Below are positions 7,752 to 16,779 of a stretch of DNA of 64,000 bases, one piece after another. Location: the NCBI RefSeq assembly GCF_014268595.2, contig NZ_CP077091.1, positions 4,756,001 through 4,820,000 of the forward strand, given 5' to 3'. Numbering within the stretch: position 1 is the stretch's first letter; each line of letters begins with the position of its first letter. The notes below the pieces were generated by a model. That model ran no database searches. It was not told the DNA's origin and was given only the letters and a program-made list of their open reading frames with translations. A program made the translations under genes and the position numbers. Source of the stretch: Pseudomonas hamedanensis. Lineage in GTDB: Bacteria; Pseudomonadota; Gammaproteobacteria; Pseudomonadales; Pseudomonadaceae.

Positions 7752-9173
7752 TTATTTCCGTGTGACCACTTTTTGTCCGCGCGGCTCCAGCGACTCCCGC
7801 TCCCGGTCGAATGCCAAGTAATACTTGTTGACGCTATTAACATAGCTGACGGCGCCCATTCCCACCTGCTCCATGGCAATGCGCTCGACCTGGAAGAACC
7901 ACTGGTTCGGATTCAGGCCGCGTCGCCGCGCTTCGGCACGCATGCCCTGCACGCGCTCCGGGCCGATGTTGTAGGCGGCGAGCGTGAAGGCCATGCGTTC
8001 ACGCTCATTGAGTTTCGGGCTGTTGAAGAACTTGCGACGGATCATCGCCAGGTACTTGGCCCCGGCCTGCACATTGGCATCGAGATTCTGAATATTGCTG
8101 ACGCCGACCCGTTGCGCCGCGGACGGCGTGATCTGCATCAGCCCGGTCGGGCCGCTGCCACTGCGGGCGTTGGGTTGCAGGCGCGATTCCTTGAACGCCA
8201 GCGCCGCCAGATTCAGCCAGTCCATGTTCTGCGCGTCGGCGTGCTTCTGCAGGGTCGGACGCAGTTTTTCCAGACGCTGGCGATCGGCCTTGGCCAAGGG
8301 GTAATGGACTTGATACAGGCGGCGATAAATGCGCAGAAACGCGGCATCTTCGTTTGACGGTTTCTTGTAACCGGTGAGGAAGCGGTCGATGCTCGCACGC
8401 AACATCGACGCGTCGCGCCGCACGAACCAATGCTCTTCGCCCGGTTCGCCGAGGTTCAGCTGCCGGTCGAGGCGCAATTTGGGCAGGATCTTGCCCCAGC
8501 GCTCGGCAATCGGTTGCTCGACGATGGTCAGGTGGAAAATGCCGCCCTGCACCATCTCCAGCACGTCCTCTACCGCCAGTGTCGGATCGACCCATTCGAT
8601 ATTGATCGGCGCCAGCTTGTGCAGCGCCAGTTTCTGATTCAACTGGCTGACCGCCTCCCCCGCCGCGCTGCCGGTGGGCAACGCGAGGGTTTTCCCGGAG
8701 AGCTGCTCGACCTTGGTGTAACGCCGCTCGCCTTTGATGCCGACCAGCACCAACGGCACATTGCTGGCGATCGGTTCACTGCTGGACACCGCATAGCCCG
8801 ACGGCAAATCGAGCAACTCGCCGGGCGCGACCATGTCGCCCTCGCCACGCTGCAAGGCGCCGAGCAATTGATCCTTGGCTTTGGGGATAATCTTGAGGGT
8901 GACGTCCTGACCATCGCGGGCATGGCCATTGAGGTATTGCTCGAACGCACGCAAGCGATGGTATTCGACACCGATGGCCTGGCCCTGAACTTCGCCAGAG
9001 CTGTTGCGGCTCTGATTGACCAGCACCCGCAACACGCGGCTGCTGCGAATCTCGGACAGGTCGCGGACCTTGGTCGCCGGCACGGCTTGCAGCGGCCCGG
9101 GCAAGCGGGCGAGCACCGGCATCGGCAGCAGCAACGCGCCACACAACAGCAGCAAAACCGAGGGACGATGCAT
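7752..9173 (-). CDS. MltF-like membrane-associated lytic murein transglycosylase
   Basis: A 473-residue two-domain protein. After a signal peptide (about 1-23, MHRPSVLLLLCGALLLPMPV) there is an extracellular solute-binding (SBP_bac_3-like) module (about 35-270, beginning SSRVLRVLVNQSRNS). A C-terminal SLT domain follows (about 300-440) with the catalytic Glu in ALAFKESRLQPNA and the GPTGLMQITPSAA and AYNIGP motifs of family 1E transglycosylases. These enzymes cleave peptidoglycan to 1,6-anhydro products. Pseudomonads carry MltF itself plus a second protein of this architecture; I cannot tell which paralogue this is, so no symbol is given. The ATG at 9173 opens the signal peptide and follows GGAG; the frame extends 18 codons further upstream without protein-like sequence. 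Confidence 0.88.
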   Translation of the reverse strand: MHRPSVLLLLCGALLLPMPVLARLPGPLQAVPATKVRDLSEIRSSRVLRVLVNQSRNSSGEVQGQAIGVEYHRLRAFEQYLNGHARDGQDVTLKIIPKAKDQLLGALQRGEGDMVAPGELLDLPSGYAVSSSEPIASNVPLVLVGIKGERRYTKVEQLSGKTLALPTGSAAGEAVSQLNQKLALHKLAPINIEWVDPTLAVEDVLEMVQGGIFHLTIVEQPIAERWGKILPKLRLDRQLNLGEPGEEHWFVRRDASMLRASIDRFLTGYKKPSNEDAAFLRIYRRLYQVHYPLAKADRQRLEKLRPTLQKHADAQNMDWLNLAALAFKESRLQPNARSGSGPTGLMQITPSAAQRVGVSNIQNLDANVQAGAKYLAMIRRKFFNSPKLNERERMAFTLAAYNIGPERVQGMRAEARRRGLNPNQWFFQVERIAMEQVGMGAVSYVNSVNKYYLAFDRERESLEPRGQKVVTRK

Positions 9174-9408
9174 CCACTCTCCGAAAAGAATACGGGCGAT
9201 TTGCGCGTACAACCGTGGCGAAATCACCGAGGAAAACAGAGCGCTCGGAGCGCTGGTAAAGTGCGAAAGACTGGCACAGTGATGGCATCACCGCCACCCC
9301 CGGTCTCTCGCGGCCTCAACAGACAGCCATAAGCCGTTGTAGTTCTTGGCTTTTCTTATAAATCTACAGCTCTGATATGCTTTCCGGCCTTCGGCCCGAG
9401 GTAGCACC

Positions 9409-10215
9409 ATGCAACTCATCGATATCGGCGTCAACCTGACCAACCCCAGTTTCGCCGACAAACACCAGGCCGTGCTAGACCGCGCCTATGCCGCCGGGGT
9501 CTGCCAGCTGGTGCTGACCGGCACCAGCGTCGAGGGCAGCGAACAGGCGCTTGAACTGTGCCGGCAACTCGATGACAGCGGTCAGCGACTGTTTGCTACC
9601 GCCGGCATTCACCCGCATTCGGCCAGCGACTGGAATGCCGACAGTGCACGGCGCCTGCGCAGCCTGTTGCAGGAAGGCAATGTCGTTGCAGTGGGCGAAT
9701 GCGGGCTGGACTTCAATCGCGACTTCTCGCCGCGCCCGCAACAGGAGAAAGTCCTCGAGGAACACCTGGCGTTGGCGGTCGAGCTGCAATTGCCAGTGTT
9801 CCTGCATGAGCGTGATGCCAACCAGCGATTGCTGGAGATCCTCAGGGATTACCGCGATCAGTTGCCCGCGGCCGTGGTGCATTGCTTCACCGGCGAGCAA
9901 AAAGCCTTGTTCAGCTACCTTGATCTGGACTTGCACATCGGCATCACCGGCTGGATCTGCGACGAGCGCCGCGGCACGCATCTGCATCCGCTGGTCAAAG
10001 AGATCAAACCGGGACGGCTGATGCTGGAAAGCGATGCGCCGTATCTGCTGCCGCGCACGCTGCGGCCGAAACCGAAAAACGGTCGCAATGAGCCGGCGTA
10101 TCTGACTGAGGTGTTGCGCGAGGTGGCGTTGCATCGCGGCGAGACCGAAGAAGCGCTGGCGGCGCATACCACCGCATGTGCCCGGACGTTCTACGGTTTG
10201 CCAATCGTTTCCTGA
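9409..10215 (+). CDS. tatD: TatD family metal-dependent DNase
   Basis: A 268-residue TIM-barrel hydrolase with the metal ligands of the TatD family: the N-terminal [11 protein letters not shown] segment (TatD type rather than YcfH or YjjV, which start with DxHCH), [34 protein letters not shown] and [11 protein letters not shown]. TatD enzymes are Mg-dependent 3'-5' exonucleases acting on single-stranded DNA and RNA. It is divergent from the MltF-like gene across a region of about 235 bases that should hold both promoters (tataaatctacagctctgat near 9357 is A+T rich). It is followed by a REP doublet. Confidence 0.92.
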   Translation: MQLIDIGVNLTNPSFADKHQAVLDRAYAAGVCQLVLTGTSVEGSEQALELCRQLDDSGQRLFATAGIHPHSASDWNADSARRLRSLLQEGNVVAVGECGLDFNRDFSPRPQQEKVLEEHLALAVELQLPVFLHERDANQRLLEILRDYRDQLPAAVVHCFTGEQKALFSYLDLDLHIGITGWICDERRGTHLHPLVKEIKPGRLMLESDAPYLLPRTLRPKPKNGRNEPAYLTEVLREVALHRGETEEALAAHTTACARTFYGLPIVS

Positions 10216-10231
10216 CACCACCGAATCCCAT

Positions 10232-10321
10232 TGTAGGAGTGAGCCTGCTCGCGATAGCGGTGGGTCAGTTGCTTACAGCATTGACTGACACACTGCTATC
10301 GCGAGCAGGCTCACTCCTACA
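10232..10321. repeat. REP doublet (tgtaggagtgagcctgctcg family)
   Basis: Two inverted REP units, each about 29 bases and ending gcgatagcgg / gctatcgcga, flank a loop of about 30 bases with a further inverted segment (gtcag...ctgac). It lies between tatD and the chemoreceptor gene. This is the most frequent repeat family of the window. Confidence 0.92.
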
Positions 10322-10431
10322 GAAAAGCAGGGCAGCGGCGTCTGTTGACTCATATCAAGGTCTTCTCATCTGGATAGCGGCACAATAATGGCACCTTGCC
10401 AAAACTGTTTCCGCTATCAGAGAAGACCTCC

Positions 10432-11913
10432 ATGGGTGCCTGGCTTAGCAATATCTCGCTGAAATACAAATTCTGGGCGGTCAACGCGGTCGCCTTTGTC
10501 ACCACCCTGCTGCTGGTGTTGTACGCCGTCCAGCTTGAACAACAGGCCCGCAGCCACGCCGCGCAGGCCTCCGCTCAGGCGCAGGCGCAACTGCTCAAGG
10601 CCTGGCCGCCAGAGCGGGCGCTGCCCAAATCCGCTCAGGTGCTGACTTTCAAGCGCGGTGAAGCACCGCGTCTCAACGATCAACCGCTGCTGGAAATCAG
10701 CGGCAGCAACGGCTGGAATGCCATCAATGAAATGCCGCTGTTCGGCGACAACCCGTTAATGGGCGCCGAGGTATTCAGCCGCGCCGATGGCGAACAAGTG
10801 GCGGTCATCGCCTACGCCCCGAGCCTGAGCCAGGTGTTCAGCGAGCGCTTCGCCAACTACGCATTCGCGGTGTTTATCCTGATGCTGGCGATGCTCGGCG
10901 CTTCGCAATTGCTGATCCGCTTTCTGCTCAGCCAACTCAATACGTTGAAAGACGTCATGCTCCACGTCGAAAAAACCGGCGACCTCTCGGCCCGGGTGCC
11001 GTTGGCGGGCAAGGACGAGGTCGGGCAGATGACCAATGCCTTCAATGCGATGCAGGCCGGTTATCAGCGTGTGGTCACGACCGTCGCCAACACCGCGCGG
11101 CAACTGGACGTCGGTGCGGCACGGCTGGCGTCGAGCATGAACGAAGTGCGTCACGGCATGCTCGGCCAGCAGAGCGAGACCGATCAGGCCGCCACCGCGA
11201 TCAACGAGATGACCGCCACCGTCTATCACATCGCCCAGCACGCCGGTGCCACCCGCGATCTGTCAAAGACCGCCGACGGCCTCGCCGGCAGCGGCCAACA
11301 GGTAGTGGCGCGCGTACAGCAGTCGATTACCGGGCTGTCGAGCGGCGTGCAGCAGACCGCCGAGATGATTCAACGGATGGCCGAGGACAGCCAGAAAATC
11401 AACGGCGTGGTCAGCGTGATTCACAGCATCGCCGAGCAGACCAACCTGCTCGCGTTGAACGCCGCCATCGAAGCCGCCCGCGCCGGCGAGATGGGCCGCG
11501 GTTTTGCGGTGGTTGCCGATGAGGTGCGCAATCTGGCCAAGCGTGTGCAGACCTCGACCGATGAAATCACCACCATGGTGTCCGCCCTGCAGGCCGGCAC
11601 CCGCGATGCAGTGGACTTCATGCAGGAGAGTTCGTACAAGGCCGACGACTGCGTGCAACAGGCGCAGGAGGCCGGTGAGGCATTGGCTGACATCACCGGG
11701 GCGGTGGCACAGATGCGTGAGAGCAACACGCAGATTGCCGTGGCGGCGGAGCAGCAGAGCCAGGTCGCCGAGGAGATGAACCGGGCGGTGGTGAGTATTC
11801 GCGATGTGACTGAAAACACCGTACGGCAGACGGTGGATTCGGCGACGACGAGCAGTGAGTTGGCGACGTTGGCTGGGGCGCTTAACAAGGCGATAGGTCA
11901 GTTGAAACTTTGA
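10432..11913 (+). CDS. Methyl-accepting chemotaxis protein
   Basis: A 493-residue transmembrane chemoreceptor. Helix 1 (about 13-35) and helix 2 (about 145-165) enclose a compact periplasmic sensor of only about 110 residues. A HAMP domain follows (about 166-220, [22 protein letters not shown]). The cytoplasmic signalling domain has the hairpin tip [39 protein letters not shown] (given here as a family hallmark, near 340-378). The ligand is unknown; the small sensor resembles none of the large dCache types. The frame runs 12 codons upstream, but the ATG at 10432 directly precedes the first helix. It is flanked on both sides by REP doublets and has no che gene beside it. Confidence 0.9.
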   Translation: MGAWLSNISLKYKFWAVNAVAFVTTLLLVLYAVQLEQQARSHAAQASAQAQAQLLKAWPPERALPKSAQVLTFKRGEAPRLNDQPLLEISGSNGWNAINEMPLFGDNPLMGAEVFSRADGEQVAVIAYAPSLSQVFSERFANYAFAVFILMLAMLGASQLLIRFLLSQLNTLKDVMLHVEKTGDLSARVPLAGKDEVGQMTNAFNAMQAGYQRVVTTVANTARQLDVGAARLASSMNEVRHGMLGQQSETDQAATAINEMTATVYHIAQHAGATRDLSKTADGLAGSGQQVVARVQQSITGLSSGVQQTAEMIQRMAEDSQKINGVVSVIHSIAEQTNLLALNAAIEAARAGEMGRGFAVVADEVRNLAKRVQTSTDEITTMVSALQAGTRDAVDFMQESSYKADDCVQQAQEAGEALADITGAVAQMRESNTQIAVAAEQQSQVAEEMNRAVVSIRDVTENTVRQTVDSATTSSELATLAGALNKAIGQLKL

Positions 11914-11919
11914 TGACGC

Positions 11920-11986
11920 CATCGCGAGCAGGCTCACTCCTACAGGGGGAATGCGTTCCAAATGTAGGAGTGAGCCTGCTCGCGAT
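11920..11986. repeat. REP doublet, short-loop form
   Basis: Inverted units catcgcgagcaggctcactc and its complement are separated by only about 15 bases (ggggaatgcgttcca). It starts 7 bases after the chemoreceptor stop codon, where it could also act as a 3' end stabiliser. Confidence 0.92.
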
Positions 11987-12117
11987 GGGGCCAGATTGGG
12001 CAACATCCAATTTGTCCATTGCCCCTATCACTTCAATAGCCAACCTTGATTCGCCGCCCTCCTCGCCCGCGCCTATTCTTCAACCATGAGTTCAAACATG
12101 GATCAAGGAGTAGCAAC

Positions 12118-12483
12118 ATGGGCAAACGTCACCCCAACCTTCCCGCGTGGCAATGGCGCGCCTACCCGGGCAATCACCAGCATCCGACCAATCTGGTGCT
12201 GCACCTGATTGCCGTGCCGCTGTTTATCGTGGCCTTTCTGTTGATCGTGTCGGGGGTGTTCAGCCTGAGTCTGGCCAGCGTCGCCATCGGCGTGATCGGT
12301 ATCCTCGCGGCGCTGGGTCTGCAGCGCCACGGCCACAGCCTGGAGGCGCAAGCCTCCGAGCCGTTCAGTGATCGTAAAGACGCGGTGTCACGCTTGCTGG
12401 TCGAGCAGTTCCTGACTTTCCCGCGCTTCTTGCTCAGCGGCGGTTGGTGGCGCGCCTGGCGTGAGCGTCACCGTCGGCATTGA
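12118..12483 (+). CDS. Small membrane protein resembling the Mpo1/DUF962 family
   Basis: A 121-residue protein with two adjacent membrane helices (about 27-47 and 50-68). The first is preceded by HQHPTNLVLHLIAVP and the second followed by GHSLEAQASEPF. The HxxxN..LHxIxxP and GHxxxE patterns resemble the Mpo1-like family, whose yeast founder is an Fe-dependent dioxygenase in phytosphingosine breakdown. The Pseudomonas protein is shorter and any activity is unproven. The ATG at 12118 has a clear AAGGAG seven bases upstream. It converges with the thioesterase gene with a single base between stops. Confidence 0.75.
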   Translation: MGKRHPNLPAWQWRAYPGNHQHPTNLVLHLIAVPLFIVAFLLIVSGVFSLSLASVAIGVIGILAALGLQRHGHSLEAQASEPFSDRKDAVSRLLVEQFLTFPRFLLSGGWWRAWRERHRRH

Positions 12484-12484
12484 G

Positions 12485-13279
12485 TCAGGCAAAGATCGTC
12501 ACCGTCTGGCGACTCATGGCGATCAACTCTCCCTCCGCGCTCCACAGCTTTGCGGCGACATGACCGTAGCCATCGGCAGCGTATTCGATATCGGCCAGGT
12601 ATTGGCACCAGTCCAGCGTACTCACGTTCCTTAAGGGCTGAACGAATTCGATGGTCCAGGTCAGTGTGCTGCCCGGTGCCGGCTTCTTCAGGTACGGCAA
12701 CAGCGCCGGTGGCCACGCATCAACCAGCGCCAGCAGATGCGCTTCATTGACCGGCTCTTCCCGAACGTCTCCACGCAAACGCACCCATCCGCCCATCTGC
12801 CGCGACTGCGTGCCGGTGAAAGGCATGCCGCCGACGCTCCAGCGCATCGCCAGATGACGCATGAACTCCGGGGTCACACCTTTGATATACGGCAGCTCCT
12901 GGCATTCATCCCAGTGTTTCATGGTCGGTGCCGGGTACGCGTCAACGGCCACTTCCGAGGGCCGTGAAGCACCGAAGCTGCCCTGAATGATCGTCACCAC
13001 CTGACCCTTCTGCATGGCTCGGCCCAATACCTGGCTGACGGCTTTGCCTTCGCGCAGCACCTCGACCTCGAAACTCACCGGGATTTGCGGTTCGACGGGG
13101 CCGACGAAAGTGATCGCCAGCGACCGCACGGGACGCTCGTCCGGCACTCTGGCGCGCATGGCTTCAAATTGCAGCGCAGCCACCAGGCCACCAAAACTGG
13201 CCCGACCCTGTCCCCATTCGGCGGGAATGGTTACTTCAGGTTGTTGGCGGACGGCATCGAGCAGATCGCAAAAGCGCAT
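12485..13279 (-). CDS. Acyl-CoA thioesterase, double hot-dog family (TesB-like)
   Basis: A 264-residue protein with two hot-dog halves. The N-terminal half has FGGLVAALQFEAMRARVPDERPVR followed by ITFVGPVEPQIPV. The C-terminal half has WTIEFVQPL...WCQYLADIEYAADGYGHVAAKLWSAEGELIAMSRQTV. The pattern of GG-x-xAA near the first hot-dog helix and the final AxLWxxxGxLxAxSxQ is typical of the acyl-CoA thioesterase (TesB/4HBT_3) group that hydrolyses medium or long acyl-CoA. The ATG at 13279 is favoured by GAGG upstream; the frame extends six codons further. The natural substrate cannot be told from sequence. Confidence 0.85.
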   Translation of the reverse strand: MRFCDLLDAVRQQPEVTIPAEWGQGRASFGGLVAALQFEAMRARVPDERPVRSLAITFVGPVEPQIPVSFEVEVLREGKAVSQVLGRAMQKGQVVTIIQGSFGASRPSEVAVDAYPAPTMKHWDECQELPYIKGVTPEFMRHLAMRWSVGGMPFTGTQSRQMGGWVRLRGDVREEPVNEAHLLALVDAWPPALLPYLKKPAPGSTLTWTIEFVQPLRNVSTLDWCQYLADIEYAADGYGHVAAKLWSAEGELIAMSRQTVTIFA

Positions 13280-13408
13280 GGCAACCTCGGCAAGCAAAAA
13301 AGGGATGCGGCGATCTTAACCAGCCCGGCACCGCGGCGCAGCGTCTATTCCGGTCAAATGGGCTGACAGATAGGCCTTGGACCAATATCCGTCACGCTGA
13401 AAATCCTC

Positions 13409-13497
13409 TGTAGGAGTGAGCCTGCTCGCGATAGCGATTTATCTGACAATGAATTGGCGACTGATAGATTGCTATCGCGAGCAGGCTCACTCCTACA
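13409..13497. repeat. REP doublet (tgtaggagtgagcctgctcg family)
   Basis: Two inverted units frame about 30 bases. It lies between the 5' side of the thioesterase gene and the 3' end of the CHAD gene. Confidence 0.92.
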
Positions 13498-13512
13498 GGG
13501 ATCGCGGCGATC

Positions 13513-14271
13513 TCAGGATTTGAAGCAGGTCGCGCTGAGTTTTTCCAACACTTGATCGGCTTTCAGTTCAGCTTTGATCAAGCCGGCCTGCCACGTTGCC
13601 ACGCACGGTTGCAGATCCGCTTCCTGCTCGACGCGTGCCAGCCATTGCCAGCAGTCGTGCCAGTCGCCCAGCGCAGCTTGCGCAGACTTCAAGCGTTTGA
13701 GCGCCGGTTCCGGCAAGCGATCCAGCTCGGGATAGGCTTCGATGCCATAGCGCACGCGTTTGATCAGCAGACGCAGACGATGGCGGTCATGGGCGGGGTC
13801 GTGCAGCGCTTCATCGAGTTTCTGCCACTGCTTGCCCAGGCGTTTTTCGATGCGTTTGGCCAAGCCTTTGAGCAGGCCCTGACGCTGCGCGGCACGCAGG
13901 AAACGCGGGAAGGCATCGAGGATCATCAGCAACGAAGCCAACTGCGCACTGGCGGCCAGTGCCGGATACGCTTCGGCCATCTGTGCCATGCGGCGTTGGG
14001 CAGCTTCGCCTTGATCATGCTTGAGCAAATACGCCGCCAGCACCTCACGATCGCGCCACGGCGTCGTCACATCACCCACCGCCGAGGCAGCGGCTTCCAG
14101 TTGCTCGACACCCGGCAGCCCACGCAATGGCCGCAACAGACTGCGCAAGCGCCGCACGGTGGTACGCAAATCGTGCAAGGCCTCGGGATCGGTGCGCGCG
14201 GCCAACCGCGCCTGGCAAGCCAGCAAGCGCACTTCCAGGCTCAACAGATGAGCCACCAACCGGTCGATCAT
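13513..14271 (-). CDS. CHAD domain protein
   Basis: A 252-residue all-helical protein of the CHAD family (conserved histidine alpha-helical domain). The first conserved block is ALHDLRTTVRRLRSLLRP (about 31-48) and the second DPAHDRHRLRLLIKRVRYGIEAYPEL (about 157-182), both carrying the His and Arg/Lys pattern that binds polyphosphate in characterised members. No CYTH/triphosphatase domain is fused and none is adjacent. Polyphosphate binding is family knowledge and the physiological role here is unknown. The ATG at 14271 starts MIDRLVAHLLSLEVR. Confidence 0.87.
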   Translation of the reverse strand: MIDRLVAHLLSLEVRLLACQARLAARTDPEALHDLRTTVRRLRSLLRPLRGLPGVEQLEAAASAVGDVTTPWRDREVLAAYLLKHDQGEAAQRRMAQMAEAYPALAASAQLASLLMILDAFPRFLRAAQRQGLLKGLAKRIEKRLGKQWQKLDEALHDPAHDRHRLRLLIKRVRYGIEAYPELDRLPEPALKRLKSAQAALGDWHDCWQWLARVEQEADLQPCVATWQAGLIKAELKADQVLEKLSATCFKS

Positions 14272-14290
14272 AGGGGGCTACTCCATGGGC

Positions 14291-14371
14291 AGCTGCGAGT
14301 TCCAAGCTGCAGGCTTCAGGCTGAAGGCGGTCGCCTTAAGCTTGCAGCTTGCAGCTCAAAACTTGCAGTTG
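14291..14371. repeat. Imperfect inverted repeat rich in agcttgcagctt
   Basis: The arms agctgcgagttccaagctgc and cttgcagcttgcagctcaaa surround aggcttcaggctgaaggcgg. This is another family of intergenic repeat common in fluorescent pseudomonads, distinct from the REP units elsewhere in the window. Confidence 0.65.
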
Positions 14372-14374
14372 CTG

Positions 14375-14653
14375 TTAACGTCCTGCGCGGGATTCGCGAA
14401 TGTAGAAACGCGCTTTCTCGGCTTTCTTGCTGCAGCCTTCGAAGCCTTCGAATTGCTGCTGGGTCTTGGCTGCGGTCAGCAGCGACAGCGCCTTGGAATA
14501 GCTGACCGTGCCGGCGAAGCCTTCCGCCTTGGCCAGATCCAGTTCATGCCACGCCGCGTCGAGCTGGCTGCCGCAGCTGTCGCGATACGCGGTTTTGCCG
14601 GCACAACCGGCCAATACCAGGGCCATCAACGGCACACAGATCCAGGCTTTCAT
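14375..14653 (-). CDS. Small lipoprotein of unknown function
   Basis: A 92-residue protein starting MKAWICVPLMALVLAGCAG, a clear signal peptide with lipobox LAGC (Cys at about residue 17). The mature part has two further cysteines (DSCGSQ and EGCSKK), likely a disulfide, and a helical stretch LDAAWHELDLAKAEGFAGTVSYSKALSLLTAAKTQQQFEGF that resembles TPR-like or DUF4398-type lipoproteins. It would sit in the outer membrane facing the periplasm. An ATG one codon earlier is also possible. The function is unknown. Confidence 0.8.
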   Translation of the reverse strand: MKAWICVPLMALVLAGCAGKTAYRDSCGSQLDAAWHELDLAKAEGFAGTVSYSKALSLLTAAKTQQQFEGFEGCSKKAEKARFYIRESRAGR

Positions 14654-14869
14654 CACTCACACCTCAAGGTAGGTCAACAGTCGTGCAGGTAAGACGGTCG
14701 GGCGGCGAAAAAGTGCCTTGCCCGCCCAGCAAACTGCATTGGCGAAAAGGATAGTCTGGAAGCATCGCACAGTATCGAAAAAACGACGTCATTGGCGTGC
14801 TGAACGACGTCGGCGATTGAGCCGCTGCCTCGATGGGTGCATTGTGAAACCTTGTCGGGAGGACGTTGG

Positions 14870-15907
14870 ATGAAAAAGCGTGTCGCACTGGTGCTGGGTT
14901 CCGGGGGGGCCCGGGGCTACGCCCATATTGGCGTTATCGAAGAACTGGAAAGGCGCGGCTACGACATCGCCTGCATCGCCGGTTGTTCGATGGGCGCGGT
15001 GGTCGGTGGGATTTATGCCGCCGGCAAGCTCGATGAGTATCGCCGCTGGATCGAAAGCCTCGATTACCTCGACGTGCTGCGGCTGGTCGATGTGAGTTTT
15101 CGCCTCGGCGCGATTCGCGGCGAAAAAGTCTTCGGGCAGATCCGCAAGATTGTCGGCGAAATCAATATTGAAGACCTGCGCATCCCTTACACCGCCGTCG
15201 CCGCCGACCTCACCAACCAGCAGGAAATCTGGTTCCAGGAAGGTTGCCTGCACCAGGCCATGCGCGCGTCGGCGGCGATTCCCAGCCTGTTCACTCCGGT
15301 GATGCAAGGCAATCGCATGCTGGTCGATGGCGGCATCCTCAATCCTTTGCCGATCGTGCCGGTAGTGTCCAGCCACTGCGATCTGATCATCGCGGTCAAT
15401 CTCAACTCGACCAACCAGCGGCATTACAAACTACCGGTGATCGAACGCCCGCCAGCCTTTCGTTCACGCTTCGACAGCCTGCTCAATTCGCTGGGTTCGA
15501 AGATGCCGTTCAGGCGCAAGCAGGCCGAGCAGTTGTTGCGGCTGGAACAGGAAGCGCTGCGTGCCGAAGCGGCGGACATCAATCCCTGGGTTGAAGGCGT
15601 CGAACCGGAAAGCCAGCAGCCGGCGGCCGCGCCCGAGCGTGAAGGCGCGCCGAAGTCCGCCACCGGTTCTTTCATTATCGATAACGTCGGCCCGGCGTCC
15701 CTGCTCGACCTGATCAACCAAAGTTTCGAGGTCATGCAGACCTCACTGGCGCAGTACAAGATTGCCGGCTATCCGCCGGATATCCTGATCAATGTGCCGA
15801 AACGGGTGTGCCGGTTTTTCGAGTTTTACAAGGCACCGGAATTGATCGCACTGGGGCGGCAGATTGCCAGCGATACGCTGGATCGGTATGAGAGTGAGCA
15901 GGGTTGA
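14870..15907 (+). CDS. Patatin-like phospholipase (RssA-like)
   Basis: A 345-residue patatin family hydrolase. The oxyanion loop GSGGARG is at 10-16, the nucleophile elbow GCSMG has Ser40, and the catalytic Asp153 is in VDGG. Together they form the Ser-Asp dyad. The N-terminal 200 residues are the patatin fold. The C-terminal 150 residues carry the arrangement seen in the RssA/YchK group, ending FFEFYKAPELIALGRQIASDTL. There is no signal peptide, so it is cytosolic or peripheral to the membrane. The ATG at 14870 follows GGGAGGACG; an in-frame start 11 codons upstream is unlikely. The substrate is unknown. Confidence 0.88.
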   Translation: MKKRVALVLGSGGARGYAHIGVIEELERRGYDIACIAGCSMGAVVGGIYAAGKLDEYRRWIESLDYLDVLRLVDVSFRLGAIRGEKVFGQIRKIVGEINIEDLRIPYTAVAADLTNQQEIWFQEGCLHQAMRASAAIPSLFTPVMQGNRMLVDGGILNPLPIVPVVSSHCDLIIAVNLNSTNQRHYKLPVIERPPAFRSRFDSLLNSLGSKMPFRRKQAEQLLRLEQEALRAEAADINPWVEGVEPESQQPAAAPEREGAPKSATGSFIIDNVGPASLLDLINQSFEVMQTSLAQYKIAGYPPDILINVPKRVCRFFEFYKAPELIALGRQIASDTLDRYESEQG

Positions 15908-15932
15908 AAATCTGCGCTGGCTGTCAGGCCGT

Positions 15933-16011
15933 CATCGCGAGCAGGCTCACTCCTACAGAGGTTTTGCGTCGTGCATAAATCCATTGTGGGAGCGGGCTTG
16001 CTCGCGAAGAG
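15933..16011. repeat. Two single REP units of different type
   Basis: The unit catcgcgagcaggctcactc (15933-15957, main family) is followed by tgtgggagcgggcttgctcg (15984-16011), a variant family. They are in opposite orientation and do not form the symmetric doublet seen elsewhere. They fill the convergent gap between the patatin gene and kdpE. Confidence 0.8.
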
Positions 16012-16032
16012 GCCAGACCAGACACCACAAAA

Positions 16033-16731
16033 CTACAGACCATCAGCACTCAACAACCGATACCCCACCCCCGCTTCCGTCACGATAAACCGCGGCCGGG
16101 TCGGATCATCCGCCAGCTTCTGGCGCAGGTGCCCGACCACGATGCGCAGATAATGACTGTCCTCGGTGTGCGTCGGTCCCCAGATATCCTTGAGCAGTTG
16201 CTGCTGGGTAATCACCCGGCCCGGATGCCGCGCCAGTTGCGCCAGCACTGCATATTCCTTGCGGGTCAGGGCCACTTCCGCGCCGTCGAGCAGCACCCGC
16301 CGATAAGCCAGATCCACGGTCAACGGGCCGAAATTCAGCGCCGCTTGCGGCGCCTCGCCCGTCGGTGCCTGACGCAACAATGCGCGTACCCGGGCGAGGA
16401 ATTCCTGGATGCCGAACGGTTTGGTCACGTAGTCATTGGCGCCGCCATCCAGCGCCTCGACTTTTTGCCCTTCGCTGGCGCGCACCGACAACACCAGCAC
16501 CGGCGCCGTGGCCCATTCGCGAAATTCGCGCAGCACTTGCTGACCGTCCATGTCCGGCAAGCCGAGGTCGAGCACCAGCAGGTCCGGCTTGTTCAACGCG
16601 GCCTGCGCCAGGCCCTCGGCCCCCGTCCCCGCTTCCAGCACTTTATATCCCTGAGACGCGAGGCTGATGCGCAGGAACTTGCGGATCTGCGGTTCGTCAT
16701 CGATGACCAAAATGGTCGCGGTCTGGCTCAT
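16033..16731 (-). CDS. kdpE: Response regulator KdpE
   Basis: A 232-residue OmpR-type response regulator. The receiver domain (about 5-118) has the acidic pair DDEPQ, the phosphoacceptor Asp in LLVLDLGLPDMDG (near 54), and the Lys of YVTKPFG. The C-terminal winged helix covers about 130-228 (LTRKEYAVLAQLARHPGRVITQQQLLKDIWGP). KdpE, phosphorylated by KdpD, activates kdpFABC when potassium is scarce. The ATG at 16731 lies 48 bases after the kdpD stop, so the two are co-transcribed. It is the last gene of the kdp unit. Confidence 0.96.
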   Translation of the reverse strand: MSQTATILVIDDEPQIRKFLRISLASQGYKVLEAGTGAEGLAQAALNKPDLLVLDLGLPDMDGQQVLREFREWATAPVLVLSVRASEGQKVEALDGGANDYVTKPFGIQEFLARVRALLRQAPTGEAPQAALNFGPLTVDLAYRRVLLDGAEVALTRKEYAVLAQLARHPGRVITQQQLLKDIWGPTHTEDSHYLRIVVGHLRQKLADDPTRPRFIVTEAGVGYRLLSADGL

Positions 16732-16779
16732 GAATTCACGTCGATACAAAAGAGTGACAAGAGAGTAGCGCAGACGGAC

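Noticed and set aside
10232..10321. Hairpin-rich REP doublets as transcription terminators or small RNAs
   Set aside because: They lack a T run and recur as near-identical copies at unrelated places, so they are mobile-type repeats, although they may affect mRNA ends.
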